DNA from: Bombyx mori
Lineage: Eukaryota > Arthropoda > Insecta > Lepidoptera > Bombycidae
DNA: 64,000 nt
Reading direction: 5' to 3'
NCBI RefSeq assembly: GCF_030269925.1
Contig: NC_085133.1
Span: forward strand, 1,074,001-1,138,000
In this document: positions 51,880 through 62,040 of the stretch, in pieces
Position numbering within the stretch: position 1 is the first letter of the stretch
How the letters are laid out: the number at the start of each line of letters is the position of its first letter
Notes under the pieces: model-generated
The model's input: only the letters and a program-made list of their open reading frames with translations
Databases searched by the model: none
What the model was told of the DNA's origin: nothing
Program-made: the position numbers and the translations under genes

Positions 51880-51968
51880 ATCACGGGACTCTACACCACC
51901 TTTGGATAGAAAATGCCTTAGCCGTTAAGTCTGGTGTTGTACTTTGATGCATAAAATTAAACAAATAA
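51880..51968 (+). mobile_element. LINE 3' tail, third family
   Basis: GGACTCTACACCACCTTTGG, AATGCCTTAGCCGTTAAGTC and ATAAAATTAAACAAATAAAC parallel 60785-60893, a common lepidopteran LINE tail ending in AATAAATAAATA. Confidence 0.6.
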
Positions 51969-51975
51969 ACAATAT

Positions 51976-52278
51976 TGTTACGCCGACAAGAGTAACGCCA
52001 TATATCGCCGAATATCCGAATGAATATCGAAGGATCTAGTAACATCTAGAACGCTCAAGAAGGACAACGCCATCTATTGTCAGATAGCGGAAATACATAT
52101 CGAAGGTACTCGACTTCTGAGGAATGTTTTCGACGATGCTAGGGATGTCGTATCGACTATAAAAGCGTTGTAGAGATGCCACGCACCTGAAGCGAAGCGA
52201 AGCGGAAGAAGTGAATTGAGAAATTTTAAATTTGTACTTCGGTAGAATTTTATTTATCCTGAACCCCAGCGCGTAACG
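51976..52278 (+). mobile_element. Solo LTR with ATAT target duplication
   Basis: TGTTACGC start, GCGTAACG end, ATAT at 51972-51975 and 52279-52282. A TATAAAA box at 52158-52164 marks the LTR promoter. Paralogous to 28527-28909. Confidence 0.85.
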
Positions 52279-52492
52279 ATATGAAACTTTACAGCTCAGA
52301 CAGGAACGCACAAATAAAGTTATAGAGATCTAAATATGGCCGGAACTCATCATGTAAGTCTCTTAGGACGCTAACGGTCACGTACGAAGCTCTATGTTTG
52401 TCGAGTGAGTTGTGTGCTCCTTAAATAACTAAGATGGGCTGATGCTTGCACTAAGCTTAACGTAAGACGAGAGCTTGTAGACAACGGCCAAT

Positions 52493-52712
52493 TGGTGGTA
52501 GGACGTCTTTTGAGTCTACAGGGGTAGGCACCACCACCCTGCTTATTTCTGCCGTGAAGCAGTAATGCGTTTCGGTTTGAAGGGTAGGTTAGCAGTTGTA
52601 CTGTAAAAAACGGGGACCTTAGAACTCATATCTCAAGGTAGGTGGTGGCATTTACGTTGTAGATGTCTATGGGCTCCGGTAAGCATTTACCACCTGGTTT
52701 GGGCCGTGACGG
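52493..52712 (+). mobile_element. Bm1 SINE, body and most of tail
   Basis: GGTGGTAGGACGTCTTTTG to GGTTTGGGCCGTGA; the last ~30 bp and A-run are missing. Confidence 0.88.
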
Positions 52713-52818
52713 AAACGGCGTCGGACCAACGGTCCAGCGGATGCCGTCGTCTGCGATTCCCACAAATCAGGAGTTGAGTTCGCCGAAGATCTACCTTTGC
52801 ATACTTACGTCAGCAGCG

Positions 52819-53062
52819 GTTGTCGTGGCTTAAAGAATAAGACGTTCGGTGCATTCGTGTGTACCGGTATTCGAATCCCGCAGGCGGGTATCAATTTTTC
52901 TAATGAAATACGTACTTAACAAATGTTCACGATCGACTTCCACGGTGAAAGAATAACATTGTTTAGTAAAAATGAAACCCGCAAAATTTTAATTTGCGTA
53001 ATCACTGATGGTAGGACCTCTTGTAAGTCCGCACGGGTACGTACCACCACCCTGCTTACGTC
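52819..53062 (+). mobile_element. Bm1 SINE head and linker, 3'-truncated
   Basis: Head with A and B boxes, linker, and the first ~65 bp of body to CCACCACCCTGCTTACGTCT; no tail. Confidence 0.9.
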
Positions 53063-53140
53063 TAACCTAAGCTACAAAAGAAAAACGTGTTCGACGTAAC
53101 TAGGTTACTGTCTCTATTTTAACATAGTAAGCTTCTTCTC

Positions 53141-53381
53141 TTTTTTATTGCTTAGATGGGTGGACGAGCTCACAGCCCACCTGGTGTTAAGTGGTTACTG
53201 GAGCCCATGGACATCTACAACGTAAATGCGCCACCCACCTTGAGATATAAGTTCTAAGACCTCAGTATAGTTACAACGGCTGCCCCACCGTTCAAACCGA
53301 AACGCATTACTGCTTCACGGCAGAAATAGGCAGGGCGGTGGTACCTACCCGCGCGGACTCACAAGAGGTCCCACCACCAGT
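53141..53381 (-). mobile_element. Bm1 SINE, body and tail
   Basis: TTATTGCTTAGATGGGTGG to GGTCCCACCACCAGT; close to consensus. Confidence 0.95.
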
Positions 53382-53693
53382 AGCTTGTTTGTTATTTGAT
53401 TAAACAAAAAATAATACCGTATAATTTCAGTATTAACCCACCGACTTTGCATTTAAAATATCCGCGAGCTTCGTAACGCGCTGTTTCTGGCGTTGTTACC
53501 GAGACTGTCGCGCTCATTTGCGAGAGCGAGCTCACCTAATTGTAAGTGACGACAAACACGCACAGTGCAGATCGAAACAGTCGTCGCAGTTGCTGTGTTT
53601 ACCCGACCACAACGAATCAGAGAATGTTGCTTGTTGCATGTTAATTAATGCGGTGTGACTGAAATTGGTGACTTATACGAAATACGTTATTAT
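53382..53693. other. Unassigned, GC-rich 53440-53640
   Basis: No repeat recognised. CG-rich sequence with GAGAGCGAGCTC and GTTGCTGTGTTTACCCGACC could be a promoter or 5' exon; no proof. Confidence 0.35.
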
Positions 53694-54016
53694 TATTTTT
53701 GATTGCTTAGATGGGTTGATGAGCTCACGGCCCACCTAATGTTTTTTATGTTAAGTGGTTACTAAAGCCCATAGACATCTACAACGTAAATGTGCCACCT
53801 ACCTTGAGATATAAGTTCTAAGGTATCAAGTATAGTTACAACGGCTGCCCCAACCTTCAAACCGGCATCTTCACGACAGAAATAGGCAGGGTGGTGGTAC
53901 CTACCAGTGCGGACTCACAAGACATCCTACCACCAGTAATTACGCAAATTATAATTTTGCGGGTTTGATTTTTATTACACGATGTTATTCCTTCACCGTG
54001 GAAGTCAATCGTGAAC
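53694..54016 (-). mobile_element. Bm1 SINE, left part, split by LINE copy 3
   Basis: Antisense tail, body and linker up to AAGTCAATCGTGAAC, where the LINE begins; resumes at 56741. Confidence 0.93.
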
Positions 54017-56740
54017 GGCCCCCGCGTAGATCACGGGGGCCGTAGCCGAATCTACGCGTGCCTGTACAGGTCCCACAGCAGTGATGCAGGTTCAGCTCTG
54101 TTTGAGCATGTGCAAGAGGGGACTAACCGCGTGCTTGAGCAGTACCCATCTGCGGAGGTGGTGGTTCTTGGAGACTTTAACGCTCACCACCAAGAGTGGT
54201 TGGGGTCCAGAACCACTGACCTCCCGGGTCGGACTGCCTACGATTTCGCCTTGGCCTACGGCTTCTCCCAGCTGGTGACACAGCCCACCCGTGTCCCAGA
54301 TATCGAGGGACATGAGCCTTCTTTGTTGGACCTTCTGCTGACCACAGATCCGGCCGGATACAGTGTGGTGGTCGACGCTCCGCTTGGATCGTCTGATCAC
54401 TGCCTTATTCGTGCTGCCGTACCACTCTCTCGTCCTGATCGTCGAACGACGACCGGGTATCGAAGAGTTTGGCGGTATATGTCAGCAGATTGGGATGGAT
54501 TGCGTGAATTTTACGCATCCTACCCATGGGGGCGGTTCTGCTTTTCCTCTGCTGATCCTGACGTCTGTGCGGACCGTCTTAAAGACGTGGTGCTCCAGGG
54601 GATGGAATTGTTTATTCCCTCCTCTGAAGTGCCCGTTGGGGGTCGCAGCAGACCCTGGTATAACAATGCCAGCAGGGATGCTGCACGCCTCAAGCGGTCC
54701 GCATACGTGGCATGGAATAATGCCAGGAGACGTCGGGATCCTAACATCTCAGGGGAAAGGCGGAAATATAACGCCGCTTCCAGGTCCTACAAGAAGGTAA
54801 TTGCCAAGGCGAAGTCGGAGCACGTTGCTAGAGTTGGCGAGCGATTGAAGAGCTATCCCTCCGGGAGCCGTGCTTTTTGGTCGCTCGCCAAAGCTGCAGA
54901 AGGAAACTTTTGCAGGTCTAGTCTCCCACCACTGCGCAAGTCCGATGACAGTCTGGCCCACAGCGCGAAAGAGAAGGCTGACCTTCTGGTCAAACTCTTC
55001 GCCTCGAACTCGACTGTGGACGACGGGGGTGCCACACCACCGAACATCCCCCGGTGTGATAGCTCCTTGCCGGATATCTGCTTCACACAGTGTGCAGTCA
55101 GGCGGGAGCTCCGACTCCTGGACGTCCATAAGTCGAGTGGGCCAGATGGCATCCCCGCAGTGGTTTTGAAAACGTGCGCCCCTGAGCTGACACCTGCGCT
55201 AACGCGTTTGTATCGCCTCTCTTATTGCACTAACAGGGTTCCGTCTTCATGGAAGACCGCCCACGTCCACCCTATCCCCAAGAAGGGTGACCGGTCGGAC
55301 CCATCGAGCTACAGGCCTATCGCGATAACTTCCGTGCTTTCCAAGGTGATGGAGCGAATTATAAACACACAACTCCTGAAGTATCTTGAGGATCGCCAGC
55401 TGATCAGTGACCGACAGTACGGTTTCCGTCACGGTCGCTCAGCTGGCGATCTTCTTGTATACCTTACTCACAGGTGGGCTGAAGCCTTGGAGAGCAAGGG
55501 CGAGGCTCTTGCTGTGAGCCTTGATATCGCGAAGGCCTTTGACAGGGTCTGGCATAGGGCACTTCTATCGAAGTTACCATCTTACGGAATCCCCGAGGGT
55601 CTCTGCAAGTGGATCGCTAGCTTTTTGGATGGGCGGAGCATCACGGTCGTTGTAGACGGTGACTGTTCTGATACCATGACCATTAACGCTGGCGTTCCAC
55701 AAGGTTCGGTACTCTCCCCCACGCTTTTCATCCTGTATATCAATGACATGCTGTCTATTGATGGCATGCATTGCTATGCAGATGATAGCACGGGGGATGC
55801 GCGATATATCGGCCATCAGAGTCTCTCTCGGAGCGTGGTGCAAGAGAGACGATCAAAACTTGTGTCTGAAGTGGAGAACTCTCTGGGGCGAGTCTCCGAA
55901 TGGGGTGAATTGAACTTGGTTCAATTCAACCCGATAAAGACACAAGTTTGCGCGTTCACTGCGAAGAAGGACCCCTTTGTCATGGCGCCGCAATTCCAAG
56001 GAGTATCCCTGCAACCTTCCGAGAGTATCGGGATACTTGGGGTCGACGTTTCGAGCGATGTCCAGTTTCGGAGTCATTTGGAAGGCAAAGCCAAGTTGGC
56101 GTCCAAAATGCTGGGAGTCCTCAACAGAGCGAAGCGGTACTTCACGCCTGGACAAAGACTTTTGCTTTATAAAGCACAAGTCCGGCCTCGCATGGAGTAC
56201 TGCTCCCATCTCTGGGCCGGGGCTCCCAAATACCAGCTTCTTCCATTTGACTCCATACAGAGGAGGGCCGTTCGGATTGTCGATAATCCCATTCTCTCGG
56301 ATCGTTTGGAGCCTCTGGGTTTGCGGAGGGACTTCGGTTCCCTTTGTATTTTATACCGTATGTTCCATGGGGAGTGCTCTGAGGAATTGTTCGAGATGAT
56401 ACCAACATCTCGTTTTTACCATCGCACCGCCCGCCACCGGAGTAGAGTTCATCCATACTACCTGGAGCCACTGCGGTCATCCACAGTGCGTTTCCAGAGA
56501 TTTTTTTTGCCACGTACCATCCGGCTATGGAATGAGCTCCCCTCCTCGGTGTTTCCCGAGCGCTATGACATGTCCTTCTTCAAACGAGGCTTGTGGAGAG
56601 TATTAAGCGGTAGGCAGCGGCTTGGCTCTGCCCCTGGCATTGCTGAAGTCCATGGGCGACGGTAACCACTCACCATCAGGTGGGCCGTATGCCCGTCTGC
56701 CTACAAAGGCAATAAAAAAAAAAAAAAAAAAAAAAAAAAA
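54017..56740 (+). mobile_element. Young LINE, copy 3, inserted in a SINE
   Basis: 5'-truncated at CGCGTAGATCACGGGGGCC; 3' poly(A) to 56740. The flanking SINE halves join exactly (CGTGAAC + ATTTGTTGAG), so the target is a unique known sequence with at most ~3 bp duplicated. Six extra bases (GGCCCC) at the 5' junction are complementary to GGGGCC just downstream. Confidence 0.96.
54020..56665 (+). pseudogene. LINE ORF2, 5'-truncated (copy 3)
   Basis: Open for ~880 codons from VDHGGRSRIYACLYR to the normal stop. It lacks the first ~110 residues, including two endonuclease catalytic positions. GDFNAHH, SDHCLI, SLDIAKAFDRV, GVPQGS and YADD are intact. It has no ATG at the junction; the frame opens with GTG from the SINE, so translation is unlikely. 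Differences from copies 1 and 2 are few, and it shares SEWGELN and FNPIK with copy 1. Confidence 0.9.
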
Positions 56741-56828
56741 CATTTGTTGAGTACGTATTTCATTAGAAAAATTGGTACCCGCCTGAGATTCGAACAGCGG
56801 TGCATCGCTCAACACGAATGCACCGGAC
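56741..56828 (-). mobile_element. Bm1 SINE, right part after LINE copy 3
   Basis: CATTTGTTGAGTACGTATTTC through the B-box region (GAGATTCGAACAGCGG) to GAATGCACCGGAC; the last ~25 bp of head are missing. Confidence 0.93.
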
Positions 56829-56877
56829 ACGTAATGCTACGCTATCACATCTGATGCATATAGAAACTTAGATTCAC

Positions 56878-57111
56878 CCGGCGCCTTAATGAGATGCTTC
56901 AACGAAACTGCAGGTTGTATCACTGTCCCTAGGTCCACTGTGGATATATCACACTCGGTTATTACAGTTAATGAAGTCACGTCTTCGTACATAAGACCGA
57001 GAAAATCATACGGAGACATCAAAATATGTACCGCGTTGTCTGGAATGCTCTTGTACATACACAGATTATTTTTGTAATTCAACTGTATTTCCTTGGATAT
57101 ATCTTCGTGGT
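56878..57111 (-). CDS. Putative internal exon, unrecognised gene
   Basis: The - strand frame, open from about 57111, reads through LCMYKSIPDNAVHILMSPYD, FLGLMYEDVTSLTVITECDI and VIQPAVSLKHLIKAP. Upstream is a pyrimidine-rich tract (CCCTTTACACCCCCGATTAAG) suitable as acceptor. A donor G|GTGAAT lies at 56878/56877, leaving one base of a codon (phase 1), compatible with the exon at 46401-46178. If that donor is unused, the frame runs on to TAG at 56839-56837. The composition is protein-like, unlike the nearby TE debris, and I match it to no transposon. Function unknown. The donor match is modest, so exon status is tentative. Confidence 0.4.
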
Positions 57112-57144
57112 CTTAATCGGGGGTGTAAAGGGCGTAAAGGATCT

Positions 57145-57265
57145 TTGGCTGATAGGCTTTTTTGGCTTTACGTACGGCGTATCTGATGGTGAGTGGTTAC
57201 TGTAGCTCATGGACATCAGCAATGACAGGGGCACAGCCAAGTAGCTACCTACCGATAGGCTCTTA
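57145..57265 (-). mobile_element. Young LINE tail family, diverged
   Basis: ATCTGATGGTGAGTGGTTAC, CTCATGGACATCAGCAATG, GGGGCACAGCCAAGTAGC. Confidence 0.7.
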
Positions 57266-57928
57266 AGACTATTCAATTAAAAGTGTCCATAGCAGAATAC
57301 ACATTAAATATTTACATACTTAAAGTAGTGACGATGTCAGATGTCAAAACGTGACGTCACCCACCTTCAGGTACGAGTTCATGACCAACCTAACAATAAA
57401 AATTAGCAGAAGGCCATTCAGGCTCAAAATATACTACCATTATACTCAACCTGTATTTCCTCTTGAAGAATTATTATCTGGAAGGATATTGGCTTTTCCA
57501 AATGAACACTATTTCGCTACACTAAGGAAATTTATGTAGAGACATATGTACCGTAGTGCCCATATAGTTCTTGTCTAGAATTCACTAAGCCCCAGCTGTA
57601 TCATAATAGCTCGCCGCTCTATCTAGCACTGAGTAGCTTACGCTGTTTACTGGTCTTAATAACCACGTTGGACGTTCACTGGCCATTGAGAACGCTCACT
57701 TCATGAAAGGAGTTTTTAGTTTGATACACACGGCCTGTGTGAGTGTGGAGCATTTAAATTAAAAACATATGTCGGACGCGGTCATTAGTTTGGTTGCTAA
57801 ACGAAACGGAGCACGATTCCCGAGAGATGGCAGCACGATTGCGGTATCGTCGCAACTCGGCTAACTTCGTGCTACGACAGAGCCTAGCCGATGGAGGCGC
57901 ATAGACGCCCTCACATTTACCAACCAGC
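57266..57928. other. No assignable feature
   Basis: 57780-57920 is GC-richer (GATGGCAGCACGATTGCGG) but unrecognised. Confidence 0.4.
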
Positions 57929-58083
57929 CTTCTTGAAGAGCGGTGCTTCCGTCCTAAGAACTGTCATTCGTTTTCGTTTGCTAACGTCAAGAGAATCTAT
58001 ATATTAATACGTGAAGCAAAAACTTTGTATCCCTTTTTACGAAAATTGCGCGGACGGAGGAGTATGAAAATTTTCCACACTTA

Positions 58084-58794
58084 AGGCGAATTTACATTAC
58101 GAAATTAGTGGCATGAAATTAATTTCGTGACATTAGTTTTACCAACAGTTTCACGTGTAATTTAATACTTTCGTAATGCATGCATTAATTTCATGCATGC
58201 AAATTAGTTTCGTGCCCTGCGCGATTTTTTGGTGAAATTAGTGTCATGCAACTAATTTCATAGTGTAGACGCGACGTGAAACTAATGTCGCGAAAGGGCC
58301 TGCGTTGTGCGGACGTGTTTATTGTTAGTTCGGACGCGCTTCAAGCGTTGAAAATGGCAAACCAACGATGGAGTACAGAAAAATAAAATAGATCTTATTA
58401 ATGAATATCAGCGACAAGGGCGTCTCTGGGACCCGAAACACCTACATTAAAAAAAATCAAAATTATCTTCACACATTCGAAGTTTTTATAACTCTCAGGA
58501 TCTTCATCTGCTAATTCAGAGACTAACTTCATTGCACCTAAATTCCTTCTTGTTGACCATCCTCGAATCTACCAATGTCTTTTTTTTCTTGATAGTCTTT
58601 TTTTAATTATATTTCTTTAGCTACATTGAATATAGCAAATTATAGCTTTGATGCTTAAGGCGCCATGGTTACTGCGATACTGTGGATTTCGCGGCACTAT
58701 TTTTTTAACGAAATTACTTTCGCATATATCGAAACTACTTTCGTGAAACTGAGCTCAACATGCATGACACTAATTTCGTAATGTAAACTCCGCA
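58084..58794 (+). mobile_element. PIF/Harbinger-type DNA transposon, non-autonomous
   Basis: A 711-bp element, inverted termini sharing TTTACATTACGAAATTAGTG then G/T and CATG, with TTA duplication at 58081-58083 and 58795-58797. The H3 copy at 32 kb shows the empty site CCACACTTATAGAG with a single TTA. Many internal copies of the terminal motif lie near the ends (subterminal repeats). It retains a fragment of a MADF-like protein; no transposase. Confidence 0.88.
58354..58449 (+). pseudogene. MADF-domain fragment of the Harbinger accessory protein
   Basis: Starts MANQRWSTEK then, after a one-base frameshift, IDLINEYQRQGRLWDPKH. W..E....LI.EY....LWDP is the signature of the MADF/Myb-like DNA-binding protein carried by Harbinger elements beside the transposase. 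Only the first ~30 residues remain. Confidence 0.6.
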
Positions 58795-59329
58795 TTATAG
58801 AGAGTATAGAAAAGAAGTGCACAATGCCAATATTTTTTTAAAATAATGCATTAAAGATACATTAAATCAATAAAGAAAACATTACACACACACACTACAT
58901 ACCATGTATTTGACGCACACACGCATGCATACTATTTATTGTCAAACTTTTGTTCTTGACGTCTGTTGTCAAATTGAGATTAAATATTGTTTGTCTTTGT
59001 TAATATTTTTTATAGTATAGTCTTGGCGAAATTTGTGATTATAGAAGTATAAAATACAATCAGAATAGTGTACAAACCTACAATTCCAATTAATTATAGT
59101 CGAATTTCGACTACTGCGGGACCTCTAGTATTTCTAAATTGTTCTAAGACCACAAACGTGATTGGTGTACTCAATGTTCCTCTTAGCTCGATCACCCTAT
59201 TCGTCCCTTCAATGTCTGAGGATGGTGTTAATAATTGTGGCTTATCCGACATGTATTTGTAATTTGGGTTGGGATTTCAAGCTATTGTGGTTGAGTTATT
59301 AGAGTTGCGTTTGAACAAAGGACATTTGA

Positions 59330-59608
59330 ACGTCCGTCTGGTGTAGTGGTAAGTGACATGGTCACTACACTAGGGGGTCGCGGGTTCGAGCCCCGCCAAG
59401 GGAAGATATTTGTATGATAAATATAAATGTCTTTTCCAGGGTTATGGATGTATATTAAATATATGTATGTGTATAATAAAAATCTTACACTTATTTCCGA
59501 TATTTGGTACCTGTAACACAAGTTCTTTACGAACTTATCACGGGACCAGTTAACGTGGCGTGATTGTTAGTAAAATATTTATTTATATTTATTTATTTAT
59601 TTGCGATA
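59330..59608 (+). mobile_element. tRNA-derived SINE, second family
   Basis: CGTCTGGTGTAGTGGTAAG (A box), CGCGGGTTCGAGCCCCGCC (B box), full body, 3' TTTATTTATA repeats. Confidence 0.9.
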
Positions 59609-59744
59609 TGTACTCACTGCAGGCTTTTGATTTGCCACCTACCACCAGCAATCGAGACGTAATAAAAATCTATCTATCAATAAATATCGCCATCCCCTTA
59701 CTTCCTATCTCCTAATACTTCGTAAAGCAAACCTAAAAGCCGTT

Positions 59745-59862
59745 CATTTATTACATAGGCGGGTGAACGAGCTTACGGTTCGCCCGATATTAAGTGGTTA
59801 CCGGAGTCCGTAGACTCATTCCACAGCCCACTTGAGAACTGAAATCTGTGTTTCAATTTGAT
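59745..59862 (-). mobile_element. Bm1 SINE tail, diverged
   Basis: TTACATAGGCGGGTGAACGA, GATATTAAGTGGTTACCGGA, CCACTTGAGAACTGAAAT. Confidence 0.7.
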
Positions 59863-59892
59863 TAGGTACGCATATATTTTTTTAAAAGAGTT

Positions 59893-60131
59893 TTAGTAGG
59901 ACCTCTTGTCAGTCCACATGGGTAGGTACTACCGCCCTGCCTATTTCTGCCGTGAAGCAGTAATGCGTTTCGGTTTGAAGGGTGGGGCAGCCGTTGTAAC
60001 TATACTGAGATCTTAGAACTTATATCTCAAGGTGGGTGGCGCATTTACGTTGTAGATGTCCATGGGCTCCAGTAACCACTTAACACCAGGTTAGCTGTGA
60101 GCTCGTCCACCCATCTGAGCAATAAAAAAAA
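59893..60131 (+). mobile_element. Bm1 SINE, body and tail
   Basis: TTTTAGTAGGACCTCTTGTC to CTGAGCAATAAAAAAAAA. Confidence 0.93.
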
Positions 60132-60135
60132 ATTC

Positions 60136-60215
60136 ACAATGTTATTTATTCGTTCATGTCGTAAACATGTGCTAAGTACATATTTTATTACAAAACTTCG
60201 TACCCGCAAGTAATG
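60136..60215 (-). mobile_element. Bm1 linker remnant
   Basis: AATGTTATTTATTCGTTCATGTCGTAAACATGTGCTAAGTACATATTTTATTAC parallels the antisense linker, followed by CGTACCCGC. Confidence 0.5.
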
Positions 60216-60439
60216 CTGGCTGTAGTTAGGCGCAGTGTGTCACGAGAACATCAGTTGCAATTCACAGCGTCTAGACAAACCAATTAATATTTTATGGACC
60301 GATAATTATTGACGATCCATGTTGACCTAAATATGAGAGAAAAATCCACTATTAATTCAATTTCAACCAGTTTTATATAACTGAAGTTAAAATATTTTTG
60401 TTAGAATAAGCGGAGCGGTGCTATGAACCTTTAAAATAG

Positions 60440-60684
60440 TTTTTTTTTTATTGCTTACATGGGTGGACGAGCTCACAGCCCACCTGATGTTAAGTGGTTA
60501 CTGGAGCCCATAGACATCTACAACGTAAATGCGCCACCCACCTTGAGATATAAGTTCTAATGTCTCAGTATAGTTACAACGGCTACCCCACTCTTCAAAC
60601 CCAAACGCATAACTGCTTCACGGCAGAAATAGACGGGGTGGTGGTACCTACCCGTGCGGACTCACAAGAGGTCCTACAACCAGT
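60440..60684 (-). mobile_element. Bm1 SINE, body and tail
   Basis: T-run, TTGCTTACATGGGTGGACG to GGTCCTACAACCAGT. Confidence 0.94.
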
Positions 60685-60784
60685 GGTATTTGATTTAAAA
60701 GTTAATTATGTGGTCACCACTTGCCGCTATCTTCAAAAGTCTCAGGTATTTTAATAATTTTGTTATTTTCGCAATAAGTAATGC

Positions 60785-60893
60785 ACCTAACACAGGACTC
60801 TACACCGTCCTTGGTTGACTAGTAGAGAATGCCTCAGGCATTAAGTCCGCCATTGTAATTTTGTGCATGAAGTTGAATAAATAAATAAATATT
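60785..60893 (+). mobile_element. LINE 3' tail, third family
   Basis: GGACTCTACACCGTCCTTGG, AGAATGCCTCAGGCATTAAG and (AATA)n end; same family as 51880-51968. Confidence 0.65.
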
Positions 60894-61515
60894 TGAAGTG
60901 AAAACTTTTTTAACATAGTTGTGATTCGAAAGTCAATGAAACGAAAACTCGACAGTGAAAAGAGACAGCAACATAAATTAATAAGATTTAACGTGAGTGG
61001 AAATGAGATAGGAAGCATTATATAGTGTTCCTTATATTCGTGGTTCTCTTTGTGCTCTACTTCCTACTTAATATTCGTACTTAATACATTCTAATCTATG
61101 TAATATATACGAAGAAAATATAAAATAATTATCAAACTTTGTATCGCTATGATCATTACTAAAACCTACAATTATCCTCTTCCCGAAGTTTTACGTTCGT
61201 CTCATTAAGTTGAAGCCAAAGTTTTGATGGTTTCACTTCAACCACGTGTGGATTACACAAATGTTGTTTTTTTTTAAATAGGAAGCTGAGAGTGAGACTT
61301 GATAGAGGCACACAGGCAATAGTACACGCAAATCACTGAAGCGGACTACTAGATTAAATAGGGATAATTTATTGAAAAGGTTGGTTCGATCTAAGTCGAC
61401 GTAGTATAGCTCCACCCTATTACTCTCAAAGGAACACCCAAAAGGACGCCAAGGGTTACACCAGAGAAGTAGCAGTGATCTCTGGATATCAGACATAATC
61501 TGGTGATACAAGATA
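60894..61515. other. No assignable feature
   Basis: A 92-codon - strand frame (61511-61233) has no motif I recognise. Confidence 0.4.
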
Positions 61516-61521
61516 TTCTAA

Positions 61522-62040
61522 GCCCGCATGGGTATCACCATCCTGTCTAGTTCTGTCTCTATCCTGCGAACCGAATGGTAAACAGTCGACGTCGCCCAAA
61601 ACACGTCATCTCGGATCCTCCTGATACACTAGCGGTGCTTTTAGGTACCTTAAGCACCGGTCATCGTTCTCGTCGAACCCGTCGCTTGCGACGAAGGGCT
61701 CGGCGAGTAAATTAACCCACAGACACAGCCCACTGAGTTTCTCGCCGGGACTTCTCAGTGGGTCGCGTTTCCGATCCAGTGGTAGATTCTGTGAAGCACG
61801 GTTCTTGCTAGGGTTCGTGTTAGCAACAACGTTAGGTTTGAGCCCCGTGAGCTCACCTACTCGCCCGGTTTCGCTGATATGGTCTCTTAAGACCATCAGC
61901 TTAGGTAGGAAAAAAAATTCTAGTTCTGCCTTAAAGCAGCTGTGCATTGTGATTTGAAAGTTGGCACAATATATATTAAAATAAAAATTCCACCTTATGT
62001 TATGTCTCAACACCAGATTCGTGATCTCATCTGCGTAAAT
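61522..62040 (+). mobile_element. Bm1 SINE, old copy split by a Jockey-like LINE
   Basis: GCCCGCATGGGTATCACCATCC before and GTTCTGCCTTAAAGCAGCTGTGC after the LINE at 61556-61918 together form a diverged SINE body. Confidence 0.65.
61556..61918 (+). mobile_element. Jockey-like LINE 3' end with target duplication
   Basis: C-terminal coding (ACCGAATGGTAAACAGTCGA, Arg-rich end) plus 3' UTR and A-run, flanked by TCTAGTTCTG at 61546-61555 and 61919-61928. Confidence 0.8.

Larger units (their letters stand above)
57996..59128 (+). mobile_element. Helitron H3, copy containing a Harbinger element
   Basis: Starts TCTATATATTAATACG, ends with hairpin TAGTCGAATTTCGACTA then CTGCGGGACCTCTAG, inserted between A and T. 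Repeat U at 20971/20972 shows the empty site. Confidence 0.9.
57929..59275 (-). repeat. Unnamed repeat U, copy occupied by a Helitron
   Basis: Left piece 57929-57995 and right piece 59129-59275 are collinear with 20912-21100. The right piece on the - strand reads YMSDKPQLLTPSSD and VIELRGTLSTPITFVVLEQ. Confidence 0.75.

Noticed and set aside
54011..56665. Start of LINE copy 3 ORF at GTG 54011
   Set aside because: GTG belongs to the interrupted SINE and is not a likely eukaryotic start; the copy is 5'-truncated.
58084..58794. Reading the 711-bp element as part of the Helitron itself
   Set aside because: The other Helitron copy lacks it exactly at TTA, and it has its own inverted termini.
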